Assembly: GCA_001899635.1 (NCBI GenBank)
Contig: MKVQ01000040.1
Coordinates: forward strand, 375,915 to 439,914
From: Myxococcales bacterium 68-20
GTDB taxonomy: Bacteria > Myxococcota_A > Polyangia > Polyangiales > Polyangiaceae
DNA length: 64,000 nucleotides
Direction of reading: 5' to 3'
Both the position numbers and the translations under genes were made by a program. Below the pieces are notes generated by a model. That model did no database searches. It was given only the letters and a program-made list of their open reading frames with translations, and had not been told where the DNA came from. Positions 46,016-55,376 of the stretch are shown piece by piece. Positions within the stretch are counted from its first letter, which is position 1, and each line of letters opens with the position of its first letter.

Positions 46016-46075
46016 TCCTGAGTTCGTGAACGCAGTGAACTGGCCCCGCACCTCGGAAGAGGGAGCGGGGTTTTT
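46000..46075 (+). promoter_or_regulatory. Attenuator of the ilv operon (antiterminator and terminator)
   Basis: Terminator: CCCCGC-A-CCTC (46044-46054), loop GGAA, GAGG-GA-GCGGGG (46059-46070), followed by TTTTT (46071-46075). Antiterminator: CGAGGTGCG (46000-46008), directly after the Ile codons, is the exact complement of CGCACCTCG (46047-46055), the left arm of the terminator. A ribosome stalled at Ile leaves 46000-46008 free to pair and prevents termination; a ribosome that runs to the stop at 46013 covers it and lets the terminator form. ilvD starts 47 bases after the T run. Confidence 0.85.
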
Positions 46076-46122
46076 CGTATCTGCTCTCTGATCTGCGGTC
46101 CGGGGCCTCCGTCGGAGGTCCC

Positions 46123-47799
46123 ATGAACAGCGATAGAATCAAGAAGGGGCGGAGCCGTGCGCCCGCACGGGCGATGCTGCGCGGCGCAGGCTTGCCGCTC
46201 GCCGCGATCGGACGGCCGCTCGTCGCCGTCGTCAACACCTGGGCTGAGGTCACGCCCTGCAACGTCCACCTGCGCGAGCTCGCGCGCGCGGTGAAGGAGG
46301 GGATCGTCGATGCGGGCGGCACCCCGATCGAGTTCAACACCATCGTCGTCTCCGATGGCATCGCGATGGGCACGCCCGGCATGCGTGCGTCGCTCGTCTC
46401 GCGCGAGGTCATCGCCGACTCGATTGAGCTCGTCGTCGATGGGCATTCGCTCGACGGCCTCGTCGTCCTCGCGGGATGTGACAAGACCCTTCCCGCGGCG
46501 GCGATGGCGCTCGCGCGGCTCGACGTGCCGGGACTCGTGCTCTACGGCGGATCGATCCGCCCTGGACGGTACCGCGGACGTGACGTCACCATCCAGGACG
46601 TCTTCGAGGCCGTCGGCGCGACCGCAGCCGGACACATCGAAGAGCGCGATCTCGATGAGCTCGAGAGCGCTGCGTGCCCCGGGGCAGGGGCGTGCGGCGG
46701 ACAGTTCACAGCCAACACGATGGCGATGGCGCTCTCGCTGCTCGGTCTCTCGCCGATGCTCGCCAGCGATGTCCCGGCGACGGACCCGCGCAAGCCGGAG
46801 CTCGCTCGAGCCGCCGGGCAGCGCGTGATGGCGCTGGTCGGGGACGCGGTCCGGCCGAGCACCATCCTGTCGCGCGCTTCGTTCGAGAGCGCCGTCGCCG
46901 GCGTCGCGGCGAGCGGCGGATCGACGAACGCGGTCCTCCATCTGCTCGCGATCGCGCGGGAGGCCGGGGTGCCGCTCACGCTCGACGACTTCGACGCGAT
47001 CGCGCGGCGGACGCCGTGGCTCGCCGATCTGAAGCCGGGAGGGCGGTTCACGGCGCCCGACCTCGAGGCCGTCGGTGGGACTCGCCTCGTGGCGAGCCGC
47101 CTTCTCGAGGCAGGGCTCCTCCGAGACGCGCCTACGGTGACCGGTGAGAGCCTCTTCGATCACGCACGCGCGGTAAGCGAGAGCCCCGCGCAAGAGGTCG
47201 TGCGCCCGCTCGATCGACCGCTCAGCACGACGGGCGGGCTCGCCGTCCTCCGCGGCTCGCTCGCACCGGAGGGCTGCGTGGTGAAGCTGTCCGGCCACGA
47301 GCGCGTCCACCATCGCGGCCCGGCACGCGTCTTCGACGGCGAACAGCCGGCGTTCGACGCGATCACGCGCGGTGAGATTCGACCAGGAGACGTCGTCGTC
47401 ATCCGCTTCGAAGGTCCGGTCGGCGGACCGGGAATGCCGGAGATGCTCGCCGTGACCGCAGCGCTCGTCGGCGCAGGGCTCGGAGACTCCGTCGCCCTGA
47501 TCACGGACGGGCGCTTCAGCGGCGCCACGCACGGCCTCGTCGTCGGCCACGTCGCTCCGGAGGCCGCGCTCGGCGGACCGCTGGCGCGGCTCGAGGACGG
47601 TGACGTCATCGTGATCGACGTCGAAGCGCGCCGCATCGACACCGAGGCCCGGCTCGACGCTCGCCCGCTGACCCCTGCACCAACGCCAACGCGACAAGCC
47701 CGCGCCCGAGGCGGTGCGCTCGCGAAGTACGCGCGTCTCGTTTCGTCGGCGTCCGAAGGCGCCGTCACCACGTTCGATCACCCCACGAGGACCTCATGA
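46123..47799 (+). CDS. ilvD: Dihydroxy-acid dehydratase
   Basis: Third step of valine and isoleucine synthesis. 558 residues with the Fe-S cysteine blocks: [17 protein letters not shown] (Cys about 117) and [19 protein letters not shown] (about 184), and the usual C-terminal [17 protein letters not shown] with [16 protein letters not shown] lies four bases before the ATG. It is the first structural gene after the attenuator, and its stop overlaps ilvC as ATGA. Length is normal for the shorter bacterial form. Confidence 0.95.
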   Translation: MNSDRIKKGRSRAPARAMLRGAGLPLAAIGRPLVAVVNTWAEVTPCNVHLRELARAVKEGIVDAGGTPIEFNTIVVSDGIAMGTPGMRASLVSREVIADSIELVVDGHSLDGLVVLAGCDKTLPAAAMALARLDVPGLVLYGGSIRPGRYRGRDVTIQDVFEAVGATAAGHIEERDLDELESAACPGAGACGGQFTANTMAMALSLLGLSPMLASDVPATDPRKPELARAAGQRVMALVGDAVRPSTILSRASFESAVAGVAASGGSTNAVLHLLAIAREAGVPLTLDDFDAIARRTPWLADLKPGGRFTAPDLEAVGGTRLVASRLLEAGLLRDAPTVTGESLFDHARAVSESPAQEVVRPLDRPLSTTGGLAVLRGSLAPEGCVVKLSGHERVHHRGPARVFDGEQPAFDAITRGEIRPGDVVVIRFEGPVGGPGMPEMLAVTAALVGAGLGDSVALITDGRFSGATHGLVVGHVAPEAALGGPLARLEDGDVIVIDVEARRIDTEARLDARPLTPAPTPTRQARARGGALAKYARLVSSASEGAVTTFDHPTRTS

Positions 47800-48821
47800 G
47801 CACATCCGCATCCCGATCCACTGCCGACCTCCATCACCTCGACGGAAAGCGTGTCGCGATCCTCGGCTACGGCAGCCAGGGACGCGCCCAGGCGCTCAAT
47901 CTCCGCGACGCGGGCGTCGACGTCGTCGTCGGGCTCCGACCGAACGGACCGACGGCCGAGCGGGCGACCGCCGATGGCTTCCGCCCGGTCGCTCCGCTCG
48001 AAGCCGTACGCGACGCCGCGGTAGTGGCGATGCTCGTCCCCGACACCGCGCAACCGGCGCTCTTCCGGGAGCAGGTCGCCCCCGCGCTGCGCGAAAGCAG
48101 CGCGCTCCTGTTCGCCCACGGCTTCAACGTGCACTTCGGTCAGATCCGCGCTCCGCGAGGGGTCGACGTCGTGCTCGTCGCTCCGAAGGCGCCGGGCGAT
48201 CTGGTCCGGCGGCAATACGCCGAAGGGCGCGGCGTCCCCTGTCTCGTGGCCGTCCACCAGAACGCGACTGGGAACGCCTTGGATACGGCACTCGCCTATG
48301 CGCACGGCATCGGCGGCACGCGCGCGGGCGTGCTGCAGACGACCTTCGCCGAGGAGACGGAGACGGATCTCTTCGGCGAGCAGGCCGTCCTCTGCGGAGG
48401 CGTGACCGAGCTCGTCGTCGCGGGGTTCGAGACGCTCGTGGCCGCGGGGTACCAGCCCGAGGTCGCGTACTTCGAGTGTCTGCACGAGCTGAAGCTGATC
48501 GTCGATCTGCTCCATGAAGGCGGCCTCGCGAGGATGCTTCGCTTCGTCAGCGAGACCGCGAAGTACGGCGACCTCACACGCGGCCCACGCGTCGTCGACG
48601 ATCGCGTGCGCGCGACCATGCGGACCATCCTCGAAGAGATCCGCTCGGGGGCGTTCGCGTCCGAGTGGGTGCTCGAGAACCAGGCAGGTCGTCCGCGCTA
48701 CGAGCGCCTGCTCGAGCGCGACCTCGCGCACCCGATCGAGGAGGTCGGCGCGTCGCTCCGCGCACGGATGTCGTGGCTGAACGGCAAGAGTGATCAGGAG
48801 GAACGACATGAAGGCCGCTGA
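47796..48821 (+). CDS. ilvC: Ketol-acid reductoisomerase (class I)
   Basis: Second step of valine/isoleucine synthesis. 341 residues: the Rossmann loop [18 protein letters not shown] (about 25-42), VVVGLRP for cofactor choice, then the knotted C-terminal domain with [40 protein letters not shown] and SETAKYGD. These acidic positions hold two magnesium ions. The order of genes puts it after ilvD. Its end overlaps the acetolactate synthase start by 14 bases, with AGGAGG inside the ilvC end as the ribosome site. Confidence 0.96.
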   Translation: MSTSASRSTADLHHLDGKRVAILGYGSQGRAQALNLRDAGVDVVVGLRPNGPTAERATADGFRPVAPLEAVRDAAVVAMLVPDTAQPALFREQVAPALRESSALLFAHGFNVHFGQIRAPRGVDVVLVAPKAPGDLVRRQYAEGRGVPCLVAVHQNATGNALDTALAYAHGIGGTRAGVLQTTFAEETETDLFGEQAVLCGGVTELVVAGFETLVAAGYQPEVAYFECLHELKLIVDLLHEGGLARMLRFVSETAKYGDLTRGPRVVDDRVRATMRTILEEIRSGAFASEWVLENQAGRPRYERLLERDLAHPIEEVGASLRARMSWLNGKSDQEERHEGR

Positions 48822-50460
48822 GCTCCTCGTCCGCGCGCTCGAGCACCAGGGCGTCGACGTCCTCTTCGGATATCCGGGCGGAGCGATCCTCCCGTTCTAC
48901 GACGCGCTCGTCGGCTCACGGCTCCGGCACATCCTGGTGCGCCACGAGCAGGCCGCTGCGCTCGCCGCGGACGGCTATGCGCGTGCAACCGGCCGCGTCG
49001 GCGTGTGCGTCGCGACGTCGGGCCCGGGCGCGACCAACCTCGTCACCGGCATCGCGAATGCGTTCCTCGACTCCGTCCCGATGGTCGCCATCACCGGGCA
49101 GGTGCCGACGACGCTGATGGGAACGGACGCGTTCCAGGAGGTCGACATCTTCGGCCTCACGTTGCCGGTCGTGAAGCACAGCTTCCTCGTGCGGAGCGCG
49201 GACGAGCTGCCCGGTGTCGTCGCGGATGCCTTCCGGATCGCGTCGTCCGGCCGTCCTGGACCCGTCCTCGTCGATCTGCCCAAGGACGTCGCGAACGTCG
49301 AAGCGGGGGAGCTCGAGCTGCACGATCGCCAGCGGGTCGAGCCAGCGCCTCCGCCGGATGGCGCTGCGCTCGAACGTGCACGCGAGCTCCTTCAACACTG
49401 CGAGCGTCCCGTCGCCTACGTCGGCGGCGGCGTGGGGATGGCCGGCGCCGTCGAGGAGCTCCGGGCGTTCGTCGCGAGCTCCGGTGTGCCCGTCGTCACC
49501 ACGCTCAAGGGGATCGGCGCCGTCGACGGCAACGATCCGCTCTCGCTCGGAATGCTTGGAATGCACGGCTCGCGCGCGGCCAACCTCGCCGTGCAGCGAT
49601 CGGACCTCCTCCTGTGCTTCGGGGCGCGCTTCGACGACCGCGCCACCGGTCGGCTCGACGGCTTCGCGCCGCGAGCGCGCGTGATCCACGCTGATGTCGA
49701 TCCGGCGGAGGTCGACAAGCTTCGCCGCTCGGACGTCGCGCTGGTCGGCGACATCCGCGCTTCTCTCCGCGCGCTTGCACTCCGTGCGGGCACCGATGCC
49801 TGGCGCAAGGAGTGCCTCGGCGAGAAGGAGCGAGAGCGCATGCCGGCGCGCCCTCGCACGGGCGTCGACGCACCGCGCCTCCTCCGTGCTCTCTCCGACC
49901 GGCTCGATGACCGCACGTTCGTCACGTGCGACGTCGGCCAGCACCAGATGTGGGTCGCGCAACATGTCCGCTTCCGCCGCCCGGAGCTTCACCTCTCGAG
50001 CGGCGGCCTCGGCACGATGGGCTATGGCCTACCCGCGGCGATCGGCGCGCAGCTCGGTCGCCCGGACGCACGTGTAATCGCCGTCAGCGGTGACGGCTCG
50101 TTCCTGATGAACGTGCAGGAGCTCGCGACGGTCCGCCGGCACTCGCTGCCCGTGAAGATCCTGCTCTTCGACAACCAGAGGCTCGGCCTCGTGCGCCAGT
50201 GGCAAGAGCTCTTTCACGCCGAGCGGTACAGCGAGGTCGACCTCTCCGACAACCCCGACTTCGTGCGCGTGGCCGAGGCGTTCGGGATCCCGGCGATGCG
50301 CATCGATCACGATCACGAGGTCCCCGCTGCGCTCGATCGCGTCCTCGACGATCCCGGACCGCTGCTCGTCCACGTGATGCTCGATTCGGGCTCGATGTGC
50401 TGGCCGCTCGTGCCACCGAACAAGACCAACGAAGAGATGATGAACGGAGAAGACCGATGA
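48808..50460 (+). CDS. ilvB: Acetolactate synthase, large subunit (IlvG-like)
   Basis: Condenses pyruvate with pyruvate or 2-oxobutyrate (first common step). 550 residues from the ATG at 48808 (AGGAGG seven bases upstream); an ATG at 48790 lies before that site. ThDP enzyme blocks: [16 protein letters not shown], catalytic Glu in [16 protein letters not shown] (E47), [16 protein letters not shown], and the ThDP-binding [17 protein letters not shown] with [13 protein letters not shown]. The neighbouring short IlvM-type subunit suggests the isoform is nearest to enterobacterial IlvG; the symbol ilvB is used in the general sense. Confidence 0.94.
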   Translation: MKAAELLVRALEHQGVDVLFGYPGGAILPFYDALVGSRLRHILVRHEQAAALAADGYARATGRVGVCVATSGPGATNLVTGIANAFLDSVPMVAITGQVPTTLMGTDAFQEVDIFGLTLPVVKHSFLVRSADELPGVVADAFRIASSGRPGPVLVDLPKDVANVEAGELELHDRQRVEPAPPPDGAALERARELLQHCERPVAYVGGGVGMAGAVEELRAFVASSGVPVVTTLKGIGAVDGNDPLSLGMLGMHGSRAANLAVQRSDLLLCFGARFDDRATGRLDGFAPRARVIHADVDPAEVDKLRRSDVALVGDIRASLRALALRAGTDAWRKECLGEKERERMPARPRTGVDAPRLLRALSDRLDDRTFVTCDVGQHQMWVAQHVRFRRPELHLSSGGLGTMGYGLPAAIGAQLGRPDARVIAVSGDGSFLMNVQELATVRRHSLPVKILLFDNQRLGLVRQWQELFHAERYSEVDLSDNPDFVRVAEAFGIPAMRIDHDHEVPAALDRVLDDPGPLLVHVMLDSGSMCWPLVPPNKTNEEMMNGEDR

Positions 50461-50687
50461 CCCACGACCTGAAGCTCGCCATCTCCCGCGTCGAGGGGGT
50501 TCTCGTGCGCGTGCTCGGCCTGTCCGTGCGGCGAGGCTACGACCCCGTCGAGGTGGCAGCGGCCCCTGCGCCGGAGCCCGGGGTGATGGTCCTACGCATG
50601 CGCGTCGAGAGCACGCGACCTGCCGAAGCGCTGGCGCGGCAGCTGTCGAAGCTCCACGACGTCCGCCATGTGGAGGTGGTGCCATGA
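50457..50687 (+). CDS. ilvM: Acetolactate synthase, small regulatory subunit (IlvM type)
   Basis: 76 residues, overlapping both neighbours by ATGA. It reads as one ACT-type domain: LAISRVEGVLVRVLGLSVRR, then GVMVLRMRVESTRPAEALAR and KLHDVRHVEVVP, the same layout as the short IlvM of enteric bacteria (about 85 residues) rather than the longer IlvH/IlvN. It should bind the large subunit. Position between large subunit and ilvA is as in the enteric ilvGMEDA operon, although ilvE is missing here. Confidence 0.88.
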   Translation: MTHDLKLAISRVEGVLVRVLGLSVRRGYDPVEVAAAPAPEPGVMVLRMRVESTRPAEALARQLSKLHDVRHVEVVP

Positions 50688-51616
50688 CCGGCCCCGTTCC
50701 AGAGCTCGCCGACGTCGCAGCAGCGGCCGCGCGCCTGCGCCCGCTGCTCGCGCCGACGCCGCTCGTGCGCTCCGAGCGTTTCGACGGCTGGCTCAAGCTC
50801 GAGACGCTGCAGGTGACCGGCTCCTACAAGGTCCGGGGCGCGCTCAACGCGATGCTGGTCGCCCTCGCTGCGGGCGACCGGCGCCCGGTCATCGCCGCAT
50901 CCGCAGGCAACCATGCGCGCGGCGTCGCCTGGGCCGCGCAGCGACTCGGCCTCACGGCGCAGACCGTCGTGCCGGTGACGGCGCCACGAACGAAGGTCCG
51001 CGGAACGGAGGCGCTGGGCGCGAGCGTCATCCGATGGGGCGACACCTTCGAGGAGGCGCTAGAGCACGCGCGGCAGCTCGCCGACCGACACGACTGGCGC
51101 TTCCTGCCGGCGTTCGACGACGCGGACGTGATCGCCGGGCAGGGGACCGTCGGTTGGGAGCTGCTCGAGCTGCTTCCGGACGTCGTGCTGGTGCCGCTCG
51201 GTGGAGGAGGCCTCGCCGCCGGCATCGGACTCGCACTCAAGTCGCGAGGCGTGAAGGTGATCGGCGTGCACGTCGACGGGCTCGACGCGATGGCCCGCGC
51301 GCTCGCCGGAAGGGCTCCGCTCGAAGAGGTACGGACGACGATCGCCGATGGCGTTCGCGTGCGCGCCGTGGGCGAGCTGACGCGAGGCATCTGCGCGCAC
51401 GTGCTGGACGACATCGTGGTCGTCCCCGAGGCGATCGTCCAGAAGACCATCGTCGACCTGGCCGCGTTCGATCGCGTCGTGGCCGAAGGAGCCGGTGCCC
51501 TCGCCTGCGCGGCGCTCGCGCGCGTGAAGGCACGACGTAAGGTCGCCGTGGTCTCGGGCGGCAACATCGACGTCGAGACGCTGGCTGCGCTCACGCGAGA
51601 CGAGCGACCGAGCTAG
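50684..51616 (+). CDS. ilvA: Threonine ammonia-lyase (threonine deaminase), short form
   Basis: Makes 2-oxobutyrate from threonine, the entry of the isoleucine branch. 310 residues: PLP lysine in TGSYKVRGALNAM (K49), SAGNHARGVAWAAQRLG, GQGTVGWELLELLPDVV, the phosphate-binding LGGGGLAAGIGLAL, and the closing VVSGGNIDVE. The C-terminal ACT-like domain that senses isoleucine in the usual biosynthetic IlvA is absent, so feedback by isoleucine would have to come from the attenuator or other means. A serine/threonine dehydratase of broader use is possible, but the operon supports ilvA. Confidence 0.88.
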   Translation: MTGPVPELADVAAAAARLRPLLAPTPLVRSERFDGWLKLETLQVTGSYKVRGALNAMLVALAAGDRRPVIAASAGNHARGVAWAAQRLGLTAQTVVPVTAPRTKVRGTEALGASVIRWGDTFEEALEHARQLADRHDWRFLPAFDDADVIAGQGTVGWELLELLPDVVLVPLGGGGLAAGIGLALKSRGVKVIGVHVDGLDAMARALAGRAPLEEVRTTIADGVRVRAVGELTRGICAHVLDDIVVVPEAIVQKTIVDLAAFDRVVAEGAGALACAALARVKARRKVAVVSGGNIDVETLAALTRDERPS

Positions 51617-51664
51617 CGTTCGCGAGTGGCGGCCCTGCTGCGTGCCTTCGGTGGCCGGTCGGAT

Positions 51665-51857
51665 TCACCACAAGATTCCGGTATCGATGTCGAGGCCTGG
51701 CAGCAGCGGATCACCCGGGAGCCGCGAAGGTGCTTCGAGACATTCGACGGAAAGCCCCGGACGATAGACGTACTCGCGCCGCTCGTCCGGGGCGATGAGC
51801 CAGCCGAGCGACGTCCCGTTCTCGACGTCCTCGAGCATCTCACGAGCCCGAGGTCGA
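51665..51857 (-). pseudogene. C-terminal remnant of a Uma2-family endonuclease
   Basis: On the minus strand the frame reads REMLEDVENGTSLGWLIAPD, then ERREYVYRPGLSVECLEAPS and LPGDPLLPGLDIDTGILW, ending in TGA. This is the standard end of cyanobacterial- and myxobacterial-type Uma2 proteins (YxxNG-x-x-LGWLIDPxxRxVxVYRPG, LxGxPVLPGF). The text upstream (WNRPATIAAAPRP) has no Uma2 core, and there is no plausible start, so the PD and catalytic part are lost. It fills most of the 311-bp gap after ilvA. Confidence 0.7.
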
Positions 51858-51927
51858 GGGGCGGCGGCAATGGTGGCCGGTCGGTTCCAGTCGGCCCGGC
51901 GGCGCTGGTACGGTACAACCGAGACCC

Positions 51928-52500
51928 ATGGCCATCGAGGCGAGGGATCGACGGGCGCGCATCGGCTTTGGCATCGCCAACCTGGCGGTCGCGACCTTCG
52001 CCGTCATCGGCGTGTTCCGGCTCTTGCCGGCGCGTTGGTGGGTCGTCGACACCGGCGCGGTGGTGGTTGGGCTGCTCCTCGGATCGTCGGGCCTGGCGCT
52101 CCTCGCGAAGGCGCCGATCGCCGAGCCGCTCACGCGTGCGGCCTCGGCAGTGGTTCTCGTGATCGGCCTCGCGCTCTTCACCGCGCTCGTGACGACGGCC
52201 GGATGGATCGGCGGCGTCTACGGACAGGTCGGGATGAGCGGCGCGATCATCTTCGGTCTCGTCTCCGCGCTCGTCCTCCCTTACATCGTCGTGCTCCCCG
52301 CCGTGGAGCTCGCGTGGATTGGCCCGCGGCCGATGGCTGCTCCCGCAAAGCCTGCGGCCGTGCCGGAGACGGACGCCGCGATGGAGGACGGCGCCGAGGA
52401 GGCCGCTCTCGAATCGCGATCGCGATCGCGAGAGCACGAGAGCTCGACGAGCGCCGTGAAGCCGAAGAGCGCATCGAACGAGAAGAAGGGGCGGAGATGA
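51928..52500 (+). CDS. Integral membrane protein of unknown function
   Basis: 190 residues: about four membrane helices between residues 12 and 125 (AVATFAVIGVFRLL, GAVVVGLLLGSSGLALL, AVVLVIGLALFTALVTTAGW, IIFGLVSALVLPYIVVLPAV), then a charged Ser/Glu/Lys tail ending EKKGRR. The helices carry few polar residues. The stop overlaps the next start as ATGA, so it probably works with the enzyme-like membrane protein that follows. No family is recognised. Confidence 0.7.
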   Translation: MAIEARDRRARIGFGIANLAVATFAVIGVFRLLPARWWVVDTGAVVVGLLLGSSGLALLAKAPIAEPLTRAASAVVLVIGLALFTALVTTAGWIGGVYGQVGMSGAIIFGLVSALVLPYIVVLPAVELAWIGPRPMAAPAKPAAVPETDAAMEDGAEEAALESRSRSREHESSTSAVKPKSASNEKKGRR

Positions 52501-54194
52501 ACGCGCGGACGCTGCGCCGTCTCCTCGGTGGCTACGCAGTTTTCCTCTTCTTCCTGTGTGTCGGCGTTCGGTCGTGGTTCGCGCTCTCCACGCCTTCGAG
52601 AGAAGTCGTGGTCGAGAGCTGGTGGAAGGACGGCAAGCGCGTCCAGCGGACGGTCCACGATGTCGCCGATCCGCCGAAGAAGCAGGCTCCTCCCGACAAC
52701 GCCGTGTCCGAAGAAGTGATCACCGGCGAGGCTCCGCTCTACGCATCGCCGTTCCTCTTCACGCTCGGGTTGGTCCCGGGGCGCGACGGGGTGAAGGCCG
52801 AGATCGACGGCAAGGTCGCCTACGCGACGGTCGACGACATCATGGCGCTTCAGGCGTACGACCGCGCGCATCTCTGGGTCGAGGCGAGCTTCGGTTGGGG
52901 GACGCACCGCGCGAGCGTGCTCTACATCCTGTCCGAGCAGCTCGGTGTGCGTGCGTGGGAGATCGCCGAGCGCGCGAAGCTCACCCGCATCCGCTTCGAG
53001 CGGCGCCGATCGCGGCCGCCGGAGACGATGCCGCTCGAGCGGGGCTCGCCGCGCCCGGAGCGGATCACGGAGGCCAACCTCACGCGAGAGCTCGTGCTGG
53101 ATGGCGTGCGTGAGGCGGCGACCCACCTCGCGCGCTCCGTCGACGACAACGGGCGCTACCGGTACATGGTCAACGCGCCGACGAACACGGCCATCCCCGG
53201 CTACAACTGGCCGCGGCACTCCGGCACCACGTTCTTCCTCGCGCAGGCGGCGTCGGTCCTCGACGATCCGTTCGTTCGGTTCGCGAGCCTTCGAGCGGCG
53301 GCACGCCTGCGCGACGACATGATGCGCGACTGCGGAGCGAACCGTTGCGTCTGCGAGGACTATCCGGTTGCCGAGATCGGCTCGAGCGCGCTCGCGCTCA
53401 TCGCGTTCACCGAGGTGGTGCGGACGGGCGCCGACGGTGCCTATCGACCCGCGGTCGCCGAGCTCGCCGCATTCCTTCGCAGCCAGCAGCGGCCCGATGG
53501 CGAGTTCATGCATCAGTACGATCGCACGACCGAGGAGCCGATCGACATCCAGTTCCTCTACTTCAGCGGCGAAGCGACGCTCGCGCTCGCGCGGGCGCAT
53601 CGAATCACCGGCGACCCGGCCGACCTCGAAGCTGCTCGCCGCGGTCTCGCGCGTCTTTCGGGCAGCGGTTGGAGCTTCTTCGGAAGCCGCTACTACTTCA
53701 GTGAGGAGCACTGGACCTGCCAGGCGGTGGCCGAGCTCTGGGATCGTGCACCCGACCAGGAGGCCCTCGAGTTCTGCTCTCGGTGGCACGAATACCAAAG
53801 GCGGCTCCAGCAGGACGCGGACGAGACCCCGTTCGATGCGGACGGCGCGTTCGGGTTCGGTCCGCTCGTGTCGCCGCGTGTCACGCCCGCGTCGAGCCGC
53901 GGGGAGGCAGCTGGGGCGCTTCTCGACGTGCTCGTGCACGAGCGCCTTGCCGGTCGGGGCGCACGGAACGAAGAGCTCCGTTTGGTCGATCGCGAGCTGC
54001 GCCGTGCGCTCGCGTTCGTTTTACGAAGTCAATTCAGTCCCGGGCCCTCGCATCTGTTCGCGGACCCTGTGGCAGTTCGCGGCGCAGTACCAGGAAGCCC
54101 CGTCGACTGGCAGCTCCGGATCGATTACGCCCAACACGCCGGCAGCATGATGGCGAGGTGGCTCGAGGTCGACGCCCTTGCCGCATCGAACTGA
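52497..54194 (+). CDS. Membrane-anchored six-hairpin-fold protein
   Basis: 565 residues from the ATG at 52497. One N-terminal helix (LLGGYAVFLFFLCVGVRSWF) is followed by a linker domain of about 180 residues. The rest (about 200-565) shows the repeated helical hairpins of (alpha/alpha)6 enzymes: GYNWPRHSGTTFFLAQAASV, VAEIGSSALALIAFTEVVRT, FMHQYDRTTEEPIDIQFLYF, YYFSEEHWTCQAVAELWD. Such folds serve in glycoside hydrolases, epimerases and lyases; which one cannot be read. It is coupled to the upstream membrane protein, so a role in the cell envelope is likely. Confidence 0.75.
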   Translation: MNARTLRRLLGGYAVFLFFLCVGVRSWFALSTPSREVVVESWWKDGKRVQRTVHDVADPPKKQAPPDNAVSEEVITGEAPLYASPFLFTLGLVPGRDGVKAEIDGKVAYATVDDIMALQAYDRAHLWVEASFGWGTHRASVLYILSEQLGVRAWEIAERAKLTRIRFERRRSRPPETMPLERGSPRPERITEANLTRELVLDGVREAATHLARSVDDNGRYRYMVNAPTNTAIPGYNWPRHSGTTFFLAQAASVLDDPFVRFASLRAAARLRDDMMRDCGANRCVCEDYPVAEIGSSALALIAFTEVVRTGADGAYRPAVAELAAFLRSQQRPDGEFMHQYDRTTEEPIDIQFLYFSGEATLALARAHRITGDPADLEAARRGLARLSGSGWSFFGSRYYFSEEHWTCQAVAELWDRAPDQEALEFCSRWHEYQRRLQQDADETPFDADGAFGFGPLVSPRVTPASSRGEAAGALLDVLVHERLAGRGARNEELRLVDRELRRALAFVLRSQFSPGPSHLFADPVAVRGAVPGSPVDWQLRIDYAQHAGSMMARWLEVDALAASN

Positions 54195-55013
54195 GCGCCC
54201 GGGTCTACCTCTTGCTCACACGAAAGGCAGCGCTTCGTCACACGCCGACACACGAGCGCAGGTGATACTGAGGGCTGCGCTGCTCATGGCGACCGCCCGG
54301 GCCCGACTGCTGGGGCCCAACCAGGAGAGTCGGAGAGAGGGGGAATGCGAACGGCAGTTGGGGGGCTGATCGTGGGTTCGTGTGCGGGGCGCCTACATCT
54401 ACCTCCCGAAATGAGCAAGAAAAGTGGTCACACCGTAGGTGCGATCGTACGTTCAGTAGAACGTGGGGTGATTCGTCACTCGAGCTCGAGAGTTTTCAAG
54501 GAACAGGGAGGGTGATGCCGAACGATTGCTGGCAACGGTGGGAGTCGCCGCTCGAACAGAGCGAAGTCGAGGCTTACGCCGTGCTCCAAGCCAGCATCGA
54601 GCAAGGCCCCTTGCGGCGGGACCCGCGGGGAACCTTCCGTGCACGAGGCGACAGTACCGGCCCTGCACGACGACGACGACACGCAACAAGACCGAGACCA
54701 AGACCAACACCACAGCGCGCCTCCGCGATGGGCAGCTCTGTGGAAACGAACAGGCGTTCGCGTGGCTCTGATGGGACGTTCGCGCATCCCATCGAGCCCA
54801 CGACGAACGTCGCGCCATTCGGCGTCAGCGCGGTCACCCGCCTGGCGCATGTCAACGGAGCGCTCGAATCGAGCGCGGGTCACACCTACGAGGTCCAAGA
54901 AACCGACGGTGTCGATCCGAGCCTGCTTCGAGCCTCTCAAGCCACCGTCGGGGACGGGTGCCCCGGCGATGACACGATGAATCAGCTGCGTGTAGCAGCC
55001 CATGAGGTAATGG
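54195..55013. other. 819-bp region with at most one weak gene
   Basis: The bases from 54195 to about 54514 hold nothing recognisable; the stretch near 54400-54480 is richer in A/T than its surroundings (AAATGAGCAAGAAAAGTGG). From 54515 a frame with a good ribosome site opens, described separately. Frames on both strands of 54640-55013 are open but contradictory, so the region may be a decayed gene. Confidence 0.4.
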
Positions 55014-55123
55014 ATGGCCCTCTCAACATGTCCCCGCGACTCTGCGAGGACTCCAATCATCACGTCTCTCGAGTCACTCACACTCGAGGAGGCACTGGCC
55101 TACTTGGATTCGGCGGAAGGTGA
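54515..55123 (+). CDS. Doubtful or frameshifted protein
   Basis: The ATG at 54515 follows GGGAGGG at good spacing, and the first 42 codons look protein-like (MPNDCWQRWESPLEQSEVEA, YAVLQASIEQGPLRRDP). At about 54640 the frame turns into Arg/Pro noise, while the neighbouring frame continues with EATVPALHDDDDTQQDRDQD; later the first frame looks better again. This may be a gene broken by one or two frameshifts. It also overlaps the better-supported gene at 55014 by 110 bases. Function unknown. Confidence 0.3.
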   Translation: MPNDCWQRWESPLEQSEVEAYAVLQASIEQGPLRRDPRGTFRARGDSTGPARRRRHATRPRPRPTPQRASAMGSSVETNRRSRGSDGTFAHPIEPTTNVAPFGVSAVTRLAHVNGALESSAGHTYEVQETDGVDPSLLRASQATVGDGCPGDDTMNQLRVAAHEVMDGPLNMSPRLCEDSNHHVSRVTHTRGGTGLLGFGGR

Positions 55124-55301
55124 CGAGCTCTCGGCGGCGTGTTCGCTCGCGAGCGATCGGAATCTTCTCGACGGAGACAGGGACGAGCCAGATGAGGCGG
55201 AGGTACACCATGCTCTGTTCCTGCTGCGCCGCGCACGCGGGCTCGATGCTCCCAGCTTCGACCTGATGCGCGTCCAGCTCCGCAGGCTTCTCGCAGCCTA
55301 G
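55014..55301 (+). CDS. Small acidic helical protein of unknown function
   Basis: 95 residues from the ATG at 55014, with GAGGT six bases upstream. Text is regular and helical: SLESLTLEEALAYLDSAEGD, ELSAACSLASDRNLLDGDRD, then EAEVHHALFLLRRARGLDAP and LMRVQLRRLLAA. No signal peptide, membrane helix or metal site. Two strong hairpins follow its stop, suggesting it is transcribed and ends there. No family is recognised. Confidence 0.55.
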   Translation: MALSTCPRDSARTPIITSLESLTLEEALAYLDSAEGDELSAACSLASDRNLLDGDRDEPDEAEVHHALFLLRRARGLDAPSFDLMRVQLRRLLAA

Positions 55302-55313
55302 GGGGGACCGAGG

Positions 55314-55361
55314 ATCGAGCCCGGGCCGAGAAAGTCACCCACTCCTCGGCCCGGGATCGAT
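55314..55361. repeat. Long inverted repeat after the small gene
   Basis: CCCGGGCCGAG (55320-55330) pairs perfectly with CTCGGCCCGGG (55345-55355) around a 14-base loop; outward, after one mismatch, ATCGA pairs with TCGAT. This gives about 16 pairs. No T run follows. It lies 15 bp before the terminator at 55377 and may be a second stop or an RNA-processing hairpin. Confidence 0.7.
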
Positions 55362-55376
55362 GACGAAGAGAACGGA

